DNA of 64,000 nt from positions 566,719-630,718 of the forward strand of contig JAAHGF010000003.1 of assembly GCA_010672585.1 (NCBI GenBank), given 5' to 3'. This DNA comes from Okeania sp. SIO1I7 (GTDB lineage: Bacteria; Cyanobacteriota; Cyanobacteriia; Cyanobacteriales; Microcoleaceae). Within the stretch, counting starts at the first letter, position 1, and the number at the start of each line of letters is the position of its first letter. Shown here one piece after another: positions 54,049 to 63,934 of the stretch. The notes under the pieces were generated by a model that made no database searches, was not told the DNA's origin, and saw only the letters and a list, made by a program, of their open reading frames with translations. Position numbers and translations under genes: made by a program.

Positions 54049-55851
54049 ATGGTGCGCGAATTTTCTTTTGCCTTTGGACTACGAAAAATAGAAGAGAACC
54101 CCTCATCTCAAAAACATCAGTCACGCTCAATCTACCGAGCAATTGTGTTAATGCTATTAACCACAACCATAATCGGTCTACAAGCTAGTCGTTTGGTTCA
54201 ACTACAATTAATTCAAGGTCAACAGAATAGAGACCGAGCAGAAAACAACCGTATTAGGCCAATTCCAGTAGCTTCTAATCGAGGACTAATCCTAGACCGT
54301 AATGGTAAAGCCTTTGCATCTAACCATCTCACCCGTTCCATATATTTATGGCCAAAAGAACAACCCAAAGAGCAATGGAAAATTACTGCAGCAAAACTCA
54401 GCCCCATAATTAATATACCCGCCGAAAAAATCATTAAAAAAGTAGAGCAGGCTATAAATTTAGGAGAAAGGACTATAAATATTAGCTATGAAGTAAATCG
54501 CGATACTTTTGTAACCTTACAGGAAAGAGCTGCGGAATTTTCCGGTGTAGAAGTTAGGTCTGAATCAACTCGTTATTATCCTCATGGACAATTAGCATCT
54601 CATATAATTGGATATCTTGGCGAAGTTACATTAGAAGAACTAAAAGCTAACCCAGAATATCAAATGAGAATGATGGTTGGTAGATTAGGAGTGGAAGCTA
54701 GTGCTAATGATTTACTTGCCGGAAAATGGGGTAAGCGTTTGATAGAGGTCAACGCCCAAAATCAGGAAATAGGTAGTCTCGGAGAAATTAAGCCTCAAGA
54801 AGGAAAGACAGTAAAGTTAACTCTTGATATAGACCTTCAGAAAACAGCAGAAAAAGCTCTGGGTTTTCGCAAGGGAGCAGTGGTTGCTCTAGATGTGAAT
54901 ACGGGGGAAATTTTAGCAATGGCAAGTTATCCCAGATTTAACCCCAATGTGTTTACAAAACCTATGTCTCAAAACAAATGGCAAAATATTCATAATCAGG
55001 AGCAATCTTTTTTAAATCGGTCTCTCCAGGGTTATCCTCCAGGTAGTACTTTTAAAATAGTTACTTCTTCAGCAGCTATGGGGTCTGGAAAATTTTCACC
55101 ATACTCCCTTGTTTATACTTCTGACTCAATTTATGTTGGAGGTATTAGTTTCAATGAACATAGTGGAGGATATGGTTCAATTGGTTTTAGAAGTGCATTA
55201 GCCTACAGTAGTAATACTTTCTTTTATCGAATAGGTATGACTATTGGCCCTCAAGAAATAATTAAATGGGCACATCAGCTTGGTTTGGGTGGTGAAAATT
55301 TAAACCTTCTGGGCATACCAGCTACATATAATGGTTTAATCCCTACGGAGGAAGATAAACGCAGGATTTATAATGATGATTGGTATTTGGGTGATACAGT
55401 AACTATGGCAATTGGCCAAGGTCTGGTTTTGTTGACACCATTAGAGTTGGCAGCAGCAGCAGCAGCGATCGCTAATGGTGGTAAACAGATTAAGCCTCAC
55501 TTATTGGCAAATGAAACCAATAGTCCAAAAATGAAGCCTACTCCTACAGGGTTGAAACCCGAACAGATAAAGATGATTAGAGAAGGCATGATTGATGCAG
55601 TCTATTATGGTACAGCACAATCTCTTAATGATGGTACTATTCCTCTTACAGGAGGGAAAACGGGAACCTCAGAAGTAATTGGACAAAGATCCCACTCCTT
55701 ATATGTTGGTTTTGGGCCAGCTTATCAGTCAAAAATTGCGATCGCTGTGATTGTGGAGAATGGAGGTTATGGTTCTGTTGCTGCTGCTCCTATTGCCAAA
55801 CAGGTTTTTCAAACTTATTTTGGCAAGTATACTCAAGCTCAATTAAAGTAG
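54049..55851 (+). CDS. mrdA: penicillin-binding protein 2 (elongation transpeptidase)
   Basis: 600 residues. One membrane anchor at about 28-48 (IVLMLLTTTIIGLQASRL). The pedestal domain (RIRPIPVASNRGLILDRNGK) precedes the transpeptidase domain, which has all three signatures: S333-T-F-K336 (active serine), S387-S-N389, and K537-T-G-T540. This is the class B PBP2/MrdA arrangement, cross-linking peptidoglycan during cell elongation, usually with RodA. The ATG gives MVREFSFAFGLRKIEE. No rodA is next to it. It is convergent with the LCP gene across an R2 repeat. Confidence 0.93.
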   Translation: MVREFSFAFGLRKIEENPSSQKHQSRSIYRAIVLMLLTTTIIGLQASRLVQLQLIQGQQNRDRAENNRIRPIPVASNRGLILDRNGKAFASNHLTRSIYLWPKEQPKEQWKITAAKLSPIINIPAEKIIKKVEQAINLGERTINISYEVNRDTFVTLQERAAEFSGVEVRSESTRYYPHGQLASHIIGYLGEVTLEELKANPEYQMRMMVGRLGVEASANDLLAGKWGKRLIEVNAQNQEIGSLGEIKPQEGKTVKLTLDIDLQKTAEKALGFRKGAVVALDVNTGEILAMASYPRFNPNVFTKPMSQNKWQNIHNQEQSFLNRSLQGYPPGSTFKIVTSSAAMGSGKFSPYSLVYTSDSIYVGGISFNEHSGGYGSIGFRSALAYSSNTFFYRIGMTIGPQEIIKWAHQLGLGGENLNLLGIPATYNGLIPTEEDKRRIYNDDWYLGDTVTMAIGQGLVLLTPLELAAAAAAIANGGKQIKPHLLANETNSPKMKPTPTGLKPEQIKMIREGMIDAVYYGTAQSLNDGTIPLTGGKTGTSEVIGQRSHSLYVGFGPAYQSKIAIAVIVENGGYGSVAAAPIAKQVFQTYFGKYTQAQLK

Positions 55852-56174
55852 GGAGAGGTAATAATTAATAATTAATAATTAATAATTAATAATTAATAAT
55901 TAGGGCTTGCTGATTAATTCTCAGAGTATTGATAAATAAAGGCTAAAGCCTTTTTGAGGTTCAAAAAAGTGCCAGCTTTTTACACCGAAAAGCTCAAAAA
56001 GCTAGTATTTTGGGCTGACTATGGTAGAAAAATCACTCTGACAATTCTTACTCCTACCTCTTCGCTCATTCCCATTTCTCCTGAATTCTGACTCCTGACT
56101 CCTGACTCCTACCCCTACTAAAAGACTAGTGAAGCGCAAACCCTAATTAATTATTAATTATTAATTATTAATTA
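55852..56174. repeat. R2 element nested in TTAATTA heptamers
   Basis: A complete R2 copy at 55901-56144 (TAGGGCTTGCTGATTAAT to GCGCAAACCCTA) lies between two runs of TAATTAT/ATTAATT heptamers (about 55862-55900 and 56145-56185). The right run reaches into the C-terminal codons of the LCP gene. Inside are CTGACTC heptamers and the AAAGGCTAAAGCCTTTTT hairpin. Confidence 0.85.
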
Positions 56175-57500
56175 TTAATTATTAATTATATCGACCGAAT
56201 CTTCCCCTAATCGAACAGTAAAATCAGAACTAATTTCACCAGTAGAAGTAGGCTCAATCTGACCAAAACCCAAAGCCTTTTTCACCACTTCAGCAGACTC
56301 CAAATAACCTCCTTGAACAATAATTTGAGTCAAAGGTTCTTTGTCAGACCAATCAGAAACCACATAAACATTGTAGAATCCTTTTTCGCGCAAATACTGA
56401 GCAAAATTTGTTGCTGCTTGAGAATTACTAGAGGCATTTTGAACAGCTATTTTAGCCTCTAAATACAAAGTTTCGTTAACTTTTATCGGATGAAATAGAT
56501 CGTTATAATTAAACTCTTCCAACTTGAAATTAAAATATTGTTCAAGGATTCGGTCTCGACCAGGTTGATCTATAATCCAATAGCTAGTCAAATACTCATT
56601 ACTAGAACTAGCTCTCCCTGGCAACATTACCATTCTCAAATCATCCCTTTCTAAATCAAGACTAAAATTCACCAAAGCCAACATTTCAGGAAAACTTAAA
56701 TTAGTATCCACATACTTCAGCATTACCTGAATAATATGAGGCAACTGAGGTAAAACTGCCACATTAGTAACGCGGTTTCGGAGCGCCTTGAGCAAAACTT
56801 GTTGTCGTTGAATACGACCAATATCTCCATAAACTTCTTCTCGGAAACGAGCAAATTGTTCTGCTTGTTCTCCATTGAGAGTTTGCCAACCAGACTTTAA
56901 ATCTATTTTTAGCTGCTGAGTCTTATCAGTATAAGACATAGGTTGAGGAACAAAAATTTCTACCCCACCAAGTTGTTCAACTAATTCTCGAAACGCTCCC
57001 TTACTAACTCGCACATATCGGTCAATCTCAAAACCACTTAAAGTACTCTCTAAAACACTTTCTACCAGTTTTGGGCCACCATAAACATTAGCTTCATTAA
57101 TTTTAGCAATACCAATTTTGGGAATTAGGACTTGAGTATCTCGTGGTACTGAAAGTAAACTGACAGTCTGAGTCGTGGGATTAGCTTGTACTAATAATAA
57201 AGTATCGCTACGACCCTCAAACACATCTGGAGAATTTTCTGCCACCCCTGAAACTTGGTCAATTCCCATAACTAGAATATTCATAGGTCGTGAGAGTTGG
57301 TAAGGCAGACGCTTACGCCATAGGACATCTGAAGTAAATTTCTGGAGTAGTTGACTAAAAAACTGTGGTTCAACCGGAGCAAATAGAGCAGTTATTGCCC
57401 CAAACGAAGTAGTTGTAGTTCCACTCAAAACTAATACAAGTATCCAGAACCACCATTTCTGCAAAATAGACCGGGACTCGGTAGGAGAAGTATTATTCAT
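56175..57500 (-). CDS. LytR-CpsA-Psr (LCP) family protein
   Basis: 441 residues. A single membrane helix at about 14-36 (WWFWILVLVLSGTTTTSFGA) precedes the LCP core (about 70-300): ILVMGIDQVSG, RSDTLLLVQANPTT, LLSVPRDTQVLIP, INEANVYGGPKLVE, RFREEVYGDIGRIQRQQVLL. The arginines and aspartates that bind pyrophosphate-lipid are present. A LytR_C-type domain is at about 345-415 (VAVQNASSNSQAATNFAQYL). LCP enzymes transfer glycopolymers from lipid carriers to the cell wall. The C-terminus ends in residues encoded by heptamer sequence (VDIINN), suggesting repeat expansion moved the stop. No capsule genes are adjacent. Confidence 0.9.
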   Translation of the reverse strand: MNNTSPTESRSILQKWWFWILVLVLSGTTTTSFGAITALFAPVEPQFFSQLLQKFTSDVLWRKRLPYQLSRPMNILVMGIDQVSGVAENSPDVFEGRSDTLLLVQANPTTQTVSLLSVPRDTQVLIPKIGIAKINEANVYGGPKLVESVLESTLSGFEIDRYVRVSKGAFRELVEQLGGVEIFVPQPMSYTDKTQQLKIDLKSGWQTLNGEQAEQFARFREEVYGDIGRIQRQQVLLKALRNRVTNVAVLPQLPHIIQVMLKYVDTNLSFPEMLALVNFSLDLERDDLRMVMLPGRASSSNEYLTSYWIIDQPGRDRILEQYFNFKLEEFNYNDLFHPIKVNETLYLEAKIAVQNASSNSQAATNFAQYLREKGFYNVYVVSDWSDKEPLTQIIVQGGYLESAEVVKKALGFGQIEPTSTGEISSDFTVRLGEDSVDIINN

Positions 57501-59000
57501 AATAAAAGTTAAAAGTTAAAAGTAATATTATTGCTGTAACTATAGCGGTTTGGGTGCAAGTTAATGGCTAGAAATGGAACAAAATAGATATAGACCTCTG
57601 CTGAATTGGTAATAATTAATAACTGAGTCTAAATGCTAAATACTCATACCAATTCACTTTCAGGATGTCATATCAAATCCGTTTAAACAGTTATAGATTG
57701 GTTAAGTCTTCAGGAGTTAGGAGTCAAGAGTCAGGAGGGGAAAGAATTAGAAAGATTAGTAGTTATCAAAATAATATGGGTTGCGCAACCCAGCCTTTTA
57801 AAGCTAAATATTTTTGGAGCGAAGCTCAAATCCCCTACTTCACCTCCACGGTCGGGCCCCGCGGGTGGGTTAACTTCTGACTGTAATGAAGTGTGTCTTA
57901 CATTCTGGAGGGGCTGTGTGCGGAATTACTTCCGCACAGTAGGCACCCCGTAGGAGACCTCAGAATTACACATTTCTGACTTCTGACTTCTGACTTCGTT
58001 AAGGCGATTGGATAATTTTTTTATGTCCAATACCCCCAGATTTGAGATCACAAATAGTTTCGCTTATTTAAATATCAAATAATTGCCTGAAGCTCTTTAT
58101 TGTCAATTTTTTTAGCCTATTAAATCGCGCCTTCTGACTTCCGTGAAACAGTATCAATTCCCTGGTTCCTCAAAACTGAGAATTCTGTATTTCACAAACT
58201 ATCAAACCGCTATAAAATTGAAAGTTTTATACCAATTTCATAAAATATTGCTACAGTCGCGAAACAGGGAAAACTTAACTGGAAACAGGGAAAGAAAAAC
58301 ATAATAAAAAAGAGGAAAAAATATTGACCGAATAATTAAGGTTTAAAGTTTCTCCTTTACAGGAGAAACAAGAAAAAATTTTCCCTACCGCGTCAATCCT
58401 ATCCGTTTTCAAGGAGAGGTCATAATTAATTATTAATTATTAATAATTAATAATTAATTTTTGAAAGCACTTTTTAGGAAGCGTGAGGTACAGTTTTAAG
58501 ATTAATCTTTTTTTCCCTAATCCCTACTCCCTAAAGTCCTAAAATTTTGTACCTCATCAACTCCAAAACTGCTGTAATTTTTAGATTTTATGACATTTAG
58601 ACTTTTTTTATTGTAGGAATAAATCACAAATTTAAGATGTAATACCAATTTGAAAAAAGAATGTTACGAATTAATTTGAGCAATTAAAATACTTTACAGG
58701 AGATGTCTCTTGGACTAATAAAGATAAATTAAGACCTAAAAACTGCTATTAAAGCCATTCCCATACGACTCCTGACTTCCCCTCCACGGTCGGGGTTAGG
58801 GGTGGGTTGACACCTTACAAAATATCCTAGCTATTTGTAGCAAACATTTATCAATTTGGTATAACTACCTTTTTTGAATTTGGTATTAGAATTTCCTCAA
58901 AAAATCAGCAAATGCCATAGTTAGCTAATTTGGGAAAAACTGCCAATGAGAATTTAAGATTGAATAGTCTCATCTATTAATTTAATTAATCTAAAATCTA
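57501..59000. repeat. 1.5-kb repeat-bearing spacer
   Basis: 57660-57720: 'atatcaaatccgtttaaacagttatagattgg', also seen near 27600. 57770-57860: the inverted 'tgggttgcgcaaccca' and 'ggagcgaagctc' blocks of 37440-37510. 57884-57972: expanded palindromic repeat related to 29376-29420. 57975-58000: TCTGACT heptamers. 58327-58420: R5 inverted. 58425-58460: TTAATTA heptamers. 58700: an R4 end motif. No gene found. Confidence 0.55.
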
Positions 59001-60050
59001 ATGATACCTGTAATTCTTGCTGGCGGTAAAGGAGAACGTTTTTGGCCTTTAAGTCGAAAGCATCGACCCAAACAGTTTCTTTCCCTGGATGGCAGTGGTA
59101 AAAGTTTGCTACAAACAACAGCAGAGAGATTACTCTCATTATCTAATAATTGGGATGGTTTATGGGTTGTAACATCCGCAATGTTGGCCGAAGGTGTGGC
59201 ACAACAGTTACCCCAGATGCCAAAGGAAAATATATTGGCAGAACCAGAAGGAAGGGATACAGCTCCTGCTGTTGCGTGGACAGCAATAAAGACTGCACGC
59301 CGTTATGGGGAAGATGCAGTAGTAGGGTTTTTTCCGGCTGACCATTGGATCGGGGAACCTGAAGTATTCCAGAAGACCTTGGAGGCAGCAGCTGAGTTGG
59401 CAATGAACCAGGAGGCTATTGTCACCTTGGGTGTGAAACCCTCTTTTCCTTCTACTGGTTATGGATACATTGAACAGGGAAAAAAAGCAGGAAATTTTGG
59501 TGGGTTTGATGCTTATCGGGTGGCGCGGTTTACGGAAAAGCCTAATCGGGATAAGGCTGAGGAGTTTTTAGCAAAGGGTCGTTTTAGTTGGAATGGGGGT
59601 ATTTTTGTGTTCCGGGTGGGGGTAATGTTGGCTGAGTTACGAAAATATGCCCCGACGATGATGACTGTTTTGGAGGCGATGGGTGCTGAGGGTTATTCTC
59701 AGTTGGAGAAGAAGAGTATTGATTATGCTGTGATGGAGAAGACTGATAAGGCTTTTGTGTTACCTGTGGCTTTTGGTTGGGATGATTTGGGTGACTGGAA
59801 TGCTTTGGAACGTTTGGTTAAGGGTGATGGGGTTAATGTGGAGTTGGCTAATCATTTGGGGTTGGATACGGAGGGGTCGATTTTTTATGCCACGAGTGAT
59901 GATGATGCTATTGTGACTATTGGTTTGGAGGATGTGGTTGTTGTTAGGGATGAGAATGTGACTTTGATTATGAAAAAGGAGCGGTCACAGGAAATTAAGC
60001 AAGTTTTGAGGAGTTTGGCTAATAATCCTAAATTTAAGGATTTATTGTAG
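59001..60050 (+). CDS. mannose-1-phosphate guanylyltransferase
   Basis: 349 residues, a single nucleotidyltransferase domain. The GTP-binding loop is LAGGKGERFWPLSRKHRPKQ. Then come EPEGRDTAPAVAWTA, FFPADHWIG, GYGYIEQGKK, FTEKPNRDKAEEFL and WNGGIFVFRV, in the order expected for GDP-mannose pyrophosphorylase (ManC/RfbM short form). It converts mannose-1-phosphate and GTP to GDP-mannose for exopolysaccharide and glycan synthesis. No fused isomerase domain is present. ATG 59001 starts directly with the catalytic loop. It is followed by GAAGGAA heptamers. Confidence 0.93.
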   Translation: MIPVILAGGKGERFWPLSRKHRPKQFLSLDGSGKSLLQTTAERLLSLSNNWDGLWVVTSAMLAEGVAQQLPQMPKENILAEPEGRDTAPAVAWTAIKTARRYGEDAVVGFFPADHWIGEPEVFQKTLEAAAELAMNQEAIVTLGVKPSFPSTGYGYIEQGKKAGNFGGFDAYRVARFTEKPNRDKAEEFLAKGRFSWNGGIFVFRVGVMLAELRKYAPTMMTVLEAMGAEGYSQLEKKSIDYAVMEKTDKAFVLPVAFGWDDLGDWNALERLVKGDGVNVELANHLGLDTEGSIFYATSDDDAIVTIGLEDVVVVRDENVTLIMKKERSQEIKQVLRSLANNPKFKDLL

Positions 60051-60266
60051 TAGGAAGGAAGAAGGAAGAGAGAGGAAGGAAGAGGGAGGAAGAAAGGAAG
60101 AAGTATTTTTGGTTGTACGGGTTTAGCGACTAATATGAAGTTCAGTTATACAGTTATCGTACTTTCTACTTCCATTCAATGCAGACATAAAATGCTGGAA
60201 TATCCCAAGATTTTTCCTACTCTCATTCTTCCTTTCTCCTAACTCTGAAATCATACGATAACTAAT

Positions 60267-60513
60267 TAGGGTTTGCTGAAAAAGTCTTATGGGTGAGGGG
60301 AGGAGACAGCTATACTGGAGACAGGAGACAGGAGAAATGGGTACTTAGGGGAGGTAGAAGCTAAGTTTTGTAAGAATGATTTTTCTGGCCAACTATGCGC
60401 CTAAAATATTAACTTTTTGAGGGTTTTAGACGTGATGCAAAGCACTTTTTTAGACTCTAAAAAGGCACTTACCTTTATCTGTAAATACTTTTAGATTTAT
60501 TCAGCAGACCCTA
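60267..60513. repeat. R2 dispersed repeat, complete
   Basis: 247 bp from TAGGGTTTGCTGAAAAAGTC to TTCAGCAGACCCTA, inverted relative to 55901 as judged by the 'gcctttttagagtctaaaaaggc' hairpin at the right. It contains GGAGACA heptamers. The family is described at 55852-56174. Confidence 0.8.
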
Positions 60514-60626
60514 ATTATCCAGGTACTATATAACTCCCTACTTAAGTTCAAATTGACTATTGAAGCACTGACAATAAATCGGTATTTCAGAACCTTATTT
60601 ATGACTTTTTTTCATCATCACCGCTC

Positions 60627-60725
60627 CTACAAAATATCTGACACATCTAAGGCAAGTTCCGACAAAAATTTTTCCTTGATTAATATAATTGTCGTCGAAT
60701 TTTTGATAATTTCTTTTGTTATGGT
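60627..60725 (-). pseudogene. Uma2-family C-terminal remnant, copy 1
   Basis: The minus-strand frame ITKEIIKNSTTIILIKEKFL..LALDVSDIL ends at a stop at 60627. It parallels the tail at 61252-61370 (KIIKNPTTLSGKNILPGFVL..DLSDIL) and is more decayed. Only the last ~33 codons are recognisable. Confidence 0.5.
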
Positions 60726-60763
60726 TTCTCTGTTATAGAATCTTATAGAAGAATTATATTTAC

Positions 60764-61213
60764 TTAATCTTTTAGCTCCCACATTTCTCTCAGAAAGACA
60801 TGGTGGGGATATGTGAAAACAGAGCCATCAGGCATAATAGTATTGTAAAGTACAGCATCTTTCATGCTACCAGTCAGGTTATCAGCATTTGTCATATTAG
60901 TACCAGTGAGATTAGCACCATCGAAAATAATAGAAGTTAAACTAGCATTAGTTAGGTTCGCGTTTGTTAAGTTAGAACCACACCATTTGGTGTAATCTAA
61001 ATTAGCGCCACTCAAATTGGCATTAGTAAAATCAGTATTACTAAAGTCAGCCGACTCTAAGTTTGCATTTACTAAATTGGTATTACTAAGGTTAACATCG
61101 TTCAAAATAATCCTTTCCAAATTAGCTCCACTTAAGTCTATCCCTCGCAAGACTATTCCATTAAATACTCTCTCTCCTACCAGATAACGTTTGAGAAATT
61201 CTTCTTTGTTCAT
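60764..61213 (-). CDS. pentapeptide-repeat protein
   Basis: 149 residues. After a short leader (MNKEEFLKRYLVGERVFNGI) come about 20 A(D/N)LXX-type pentapeptides (DLSGANLERI, NLSNTNLVNANLESADFSNT, NLTNANLTNASL), predicted to make a right-handed quadrilateral beta-helix. The C-terminal cap LYNTIMPDGSVF is typical of cyanobacterial members. No enzymatic domain is present and function is unknown. It is free-standing, unlike the two pentapeptide fusions at 2036 and 4389. Uma2 tails lie on both sides. Confidence 0.9.
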   Translation of the reverse strand: MNKEEFLKRYLVGERVFNGIVLRGIDLSGANLERIILNDVNLSNTNLVNANLESADFSNTDFTNANLSGANLDYTKWCGSNLTNANLTNASLTSIIFDGANLTGTNMTNADNLTGSMKDAVLYNTIMPDGSVFTYPHHVFLREMWELKD

Positions 61214-61251
61214 AACTACCCTAAAAAACCTATTTATTTGCTTAAAGTCGT

Positions 61252-61370
61252 CTACAAAATATCTGACAAATCTAAAACAAATCCAGGCAGAATATTTTTC
61301 CCAGATAAAGTTGTTGGATTTTTGATAATTTTCACAGTTTGATTAGGGCGATAAATTTCTACCTGCTGAT
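61252..61370 (-). pseudogene. Uma2-family C-terminal remnant, copy 2
   Basis: The minus strand reads QQVEIYRPNQTVKIIKNPTT then LSGKNILPGFVLDLSDIL and a stop at 61252. This is the standard C-terminus of Uma2 (DUF820) putative endonuclease-fold proteins. Upstream, stops interrupt the frame and the rest is gone. A further open stretch near 61400-61465 (AVRQAEWEAMKDMEIEEEG) may be part of another lost gene. Confidence 0.65.
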
Positions 61371-62448
61371 TTTAAAGCTAATATCAAGACAACAGAATCT
61401 TACTTCCTTCCTCTTCTATTTCCATATCCTTCATCGCCTCCCACTCAGCTTGACGTACAGCTTTAACGAAGTCAGAAGTCAGAAGTCAGAAGTCAGAAGT
61501 TATTTTTGTAACGGGGATTAGAGCAACGCTCCAAAAATATTGCGCCTTAAAAGGCGGGGTTGCGCGACCCATGTTATTTTGATAAACCCTTGAGTTAACT
61601 CAGCTCCCAAAGCATTTTTCAGAACATCATTGTTATTAAAGTGAGCGATCGCCTAATCTTTTCAATTGCCATTCTTTATATTAGCTTTAGAGAAATTTAG
61701 AACAGTTTTGCTCAATCTATGGAACTATTAAATCTGATTTTAAATAACTTTTTGTTGCTGTGGAAAAATCAGGTTTGTTTTTCTGCACTTAAAGACATTT
61801 TGATATTGAGTGCCTGGAATATACAGCTTATTATCTACTCTTTGTCAATAGCTAGAATTGCTTAGGCATCTATACTTATTCAAAATTTGTTTTTTTGAGG
61901 TTATCTAACTCTTCTGAAAATTAGCAGATTTGAGATGCAATGAACATAAATACAAGGTTCTAGCTTTCTTGAAAAGGTCTTTTTTTGAATTTAATTATAA
62001 GATTGGCATCATATCTCAATGTACAGAGTATGATACAAATCGCTGAAATAACGCAAGTTCGTGAAATATTTTGTAATAATTAGCGAAAAATGAGGATATT
62101 TTGATTGGAAGAAATAATCTTAAAAATTAATTTGATTAGTATAATTTATATTGAAGGGTGAAAATTTAGTTTTGTTTTTGAAATTAATTTTGCCCTCTCT
62201 GGGAGAAAGTAGAACAGAAGGTAATGATAACTTTCTGATTACTTTGTCATACTCTAAGGTGGTTGGAGTGATCGCTCTATTTTTGATTTTTGATCTTTTT
62301 AGGTTAGGGCTTGTAACTGTTGCCTGTAATCTGGATGTGGGTTTTATGGTTCTATTTTGTGTGAGTCCCATTAGTTATAGTCTAGCAAAAGCCTACAATT
62401 ATCATTTTTGGAATAATTTCTCAAAAATTCAACTATGCCCGAAAGAAA
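61371..62448. other. spacer with repeat blocks and possible gene debris
   Basis: 61465-61500: AGTCAGA heptamers. 61515-61580: the 'gcaacgctcc' and 'ggggttgcgcgaccca' blocks found at 37440-37510 and 57770-57860. On the minus strand about 61570-61655 an open stretch (AIAHFNNNDVLKNALGAELT) looks coding-like but short and unrecognised. 61680-62448 is AT-rich. A 102-codon plus-strand frame at 62151-62459 has no supporting signal. Confidence 0.4.
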
Positions 62449-63727
62449 CTACTCGGTGACATACTCCCACACTAAGCTGACGCTATAGTGTAAGCTTCTC
62501 GTTTCGCAGTCCTGCCACTGCATCGGACAAGCACGTGCTTTAAGGACGGGATGCCCCGCAGCCCTATTTTTTATATTTATTGCCGCATTTAAGTCGCGGT
62601 CTATGACGATACCACAGTGTGGGCAAGAATGAGTTCTTTGAGATAATTCTTTGGGGACTTTTTCACCACAATTCGAGCAATCTTGGCTGGTATTTTGAGG
62701 ATTCACAGCTATAGTTTTCTGCCCAGCATTTGCCTCCTGCGGAGGAGCTGCGCTAACGGCTTTGACAGCAAGAATAGACAGGAATTGATCCCCAAATCGC
62801 ATCATTAATTGATTTACTCAGACGGGTCTTTGCTAGACCTTTAATGTTTAAGTTTTCGTGGGCGACAACTTCAGCTTTTGATAACAATTCATTGGCTGTT
62901 TTGAAGTGAAAGTCTTTACGCTTGTCAGCTACCTTTTTATGTTGTTTAGCTACAGCTTTTACAGCTTTTAACCATCTTTTGCAGCCTTTCTTTTTCCGGG
63001 ATAAACGTTTTTGTAGAGTCTTTAATCACTTCTGAGATGAGCGATAATATTGAGGTATTGGAACCGATTCTCCTTAACTTGTTACCAAGAAGTTTTTCAG
63101 CCCCATATCGATTAAGAGAGTATTTTCTGTTGTCGGTTCGACATCAGAATTAAATTTAGGAACCGATTTATCTTCTAAGGATCGCGTGACATAATAGCCA
63201 TCAGCTTTACGGATAATAGTAACGGTTTTAATTTGAAAACCTTCCGGCAATGATCGATGTTGAATTAACTTTACTTTTCCAATTTTAGGTAAATTAATCT
63301 TATTTCCCTCAATACAATTTTGCTTGATTTGAGGGTAAGTAAAGCTACGATAACGACCAATTCCTTTAAAGCTTGGTTTACCTAATCTCTGCCCATTTTT
63401 ATCTGCTTTCAACCATCTTTCAAAAGCCAGTTTTACCCGTTTAATACAATCTTGCAATACTTGAGAATGAACTAGCTTGTACTCCGGAAATTTATCTTTA
63501 GTATTGACTAAATCTTTTTTCTGAGAGTAATAATCCGGGTTATTTTTTAGTTGAGGAATTGGCATTATTAAAGGGCAAGCATTAACCGGACAGCGATTTT
63601 CTGACCACCACGAAAACCGCTCCCCCAACCGATAGTTGTACTGCCGACGCAACAAGTCCAGCCATAGTTCTATGGTAGACACTTGTTCTTGATTAGGCTT
63701 TAATTTGTACTGATAAGCTGTCCGCAT
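62449..63727 (-). pseudogene. tnpB: TnpB (IS200/IS605-type), nonfunctional
   Basis: Start ATG 63727 (MRTAYQYKLKPNQEQVSTIE). The N-terminal WED/REC-like part is open to the RuvC-I region IDMGLKNFLVTS, where TAA stops it near 63074. A TGA follows at 63026-63028. The frame then continues ([37 protein letters not shown], carrying the RuvC-II glutamate) to a one-base frameshift near 62800, after which the zinc ribbon (CSNCGEKV.., CPHCG) and RuvC-III region (DRDLNAAINI) are present. The longest frame starts upstream at 63793 but adds non-TnpB residues. No tnpA is linked. Transposon-end and guide-RNA sequence may lie in the last ~100 bp. Confidence 0.85.
62460..62500 (-). other. possible TnpB transposon-end / omegaRNA hairpin
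   Basis: Near the 3' end of the tnpB pseudogene the minus strand reads CTTACACTATAGCGTCAGC then TTAGTGTGGGAG and GTATGTCAC. ACACTA pairs with TAGTGT. In IS200/IS605 elements such a hairpin at the right end overlaps the guide-RNA scaffold. Weak on its own. Confidence 0.35.
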
Positions 63728-63934
63728 TACTATCAACATTAGTTCGCTCATTGTTATGATAACGTCAACTTTTGAGTCTTGAGCAAAAAGCAATATTTGT
63801 AAATTAATGGGGCATTGAACTCCATGAATTTACCGCTGATTCATCCGCCAAATCAGAGATTATGGCGCGAGGCTTCTCGACGATTTAGCTAAAATCAAAT
63901 TAAGCAGACCTACTCAAAAAAGACAATAGAAATA

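Noticed and set aside
58140-59000. Possible leader or riboswitch for mannose-1-phosphate guanylyltransferase
   Set aside because: Only dispersed repeats and AT-rich sequence are visible, with no conserved riboswitch core I can recognise.
62151-62459. 102-codon plus-strand frame next to the TnpB pseudogene
   Set aside because: No family and no SD, and its end runs into the transposon end. Hydrophobic composition follows from T-rich DNA.
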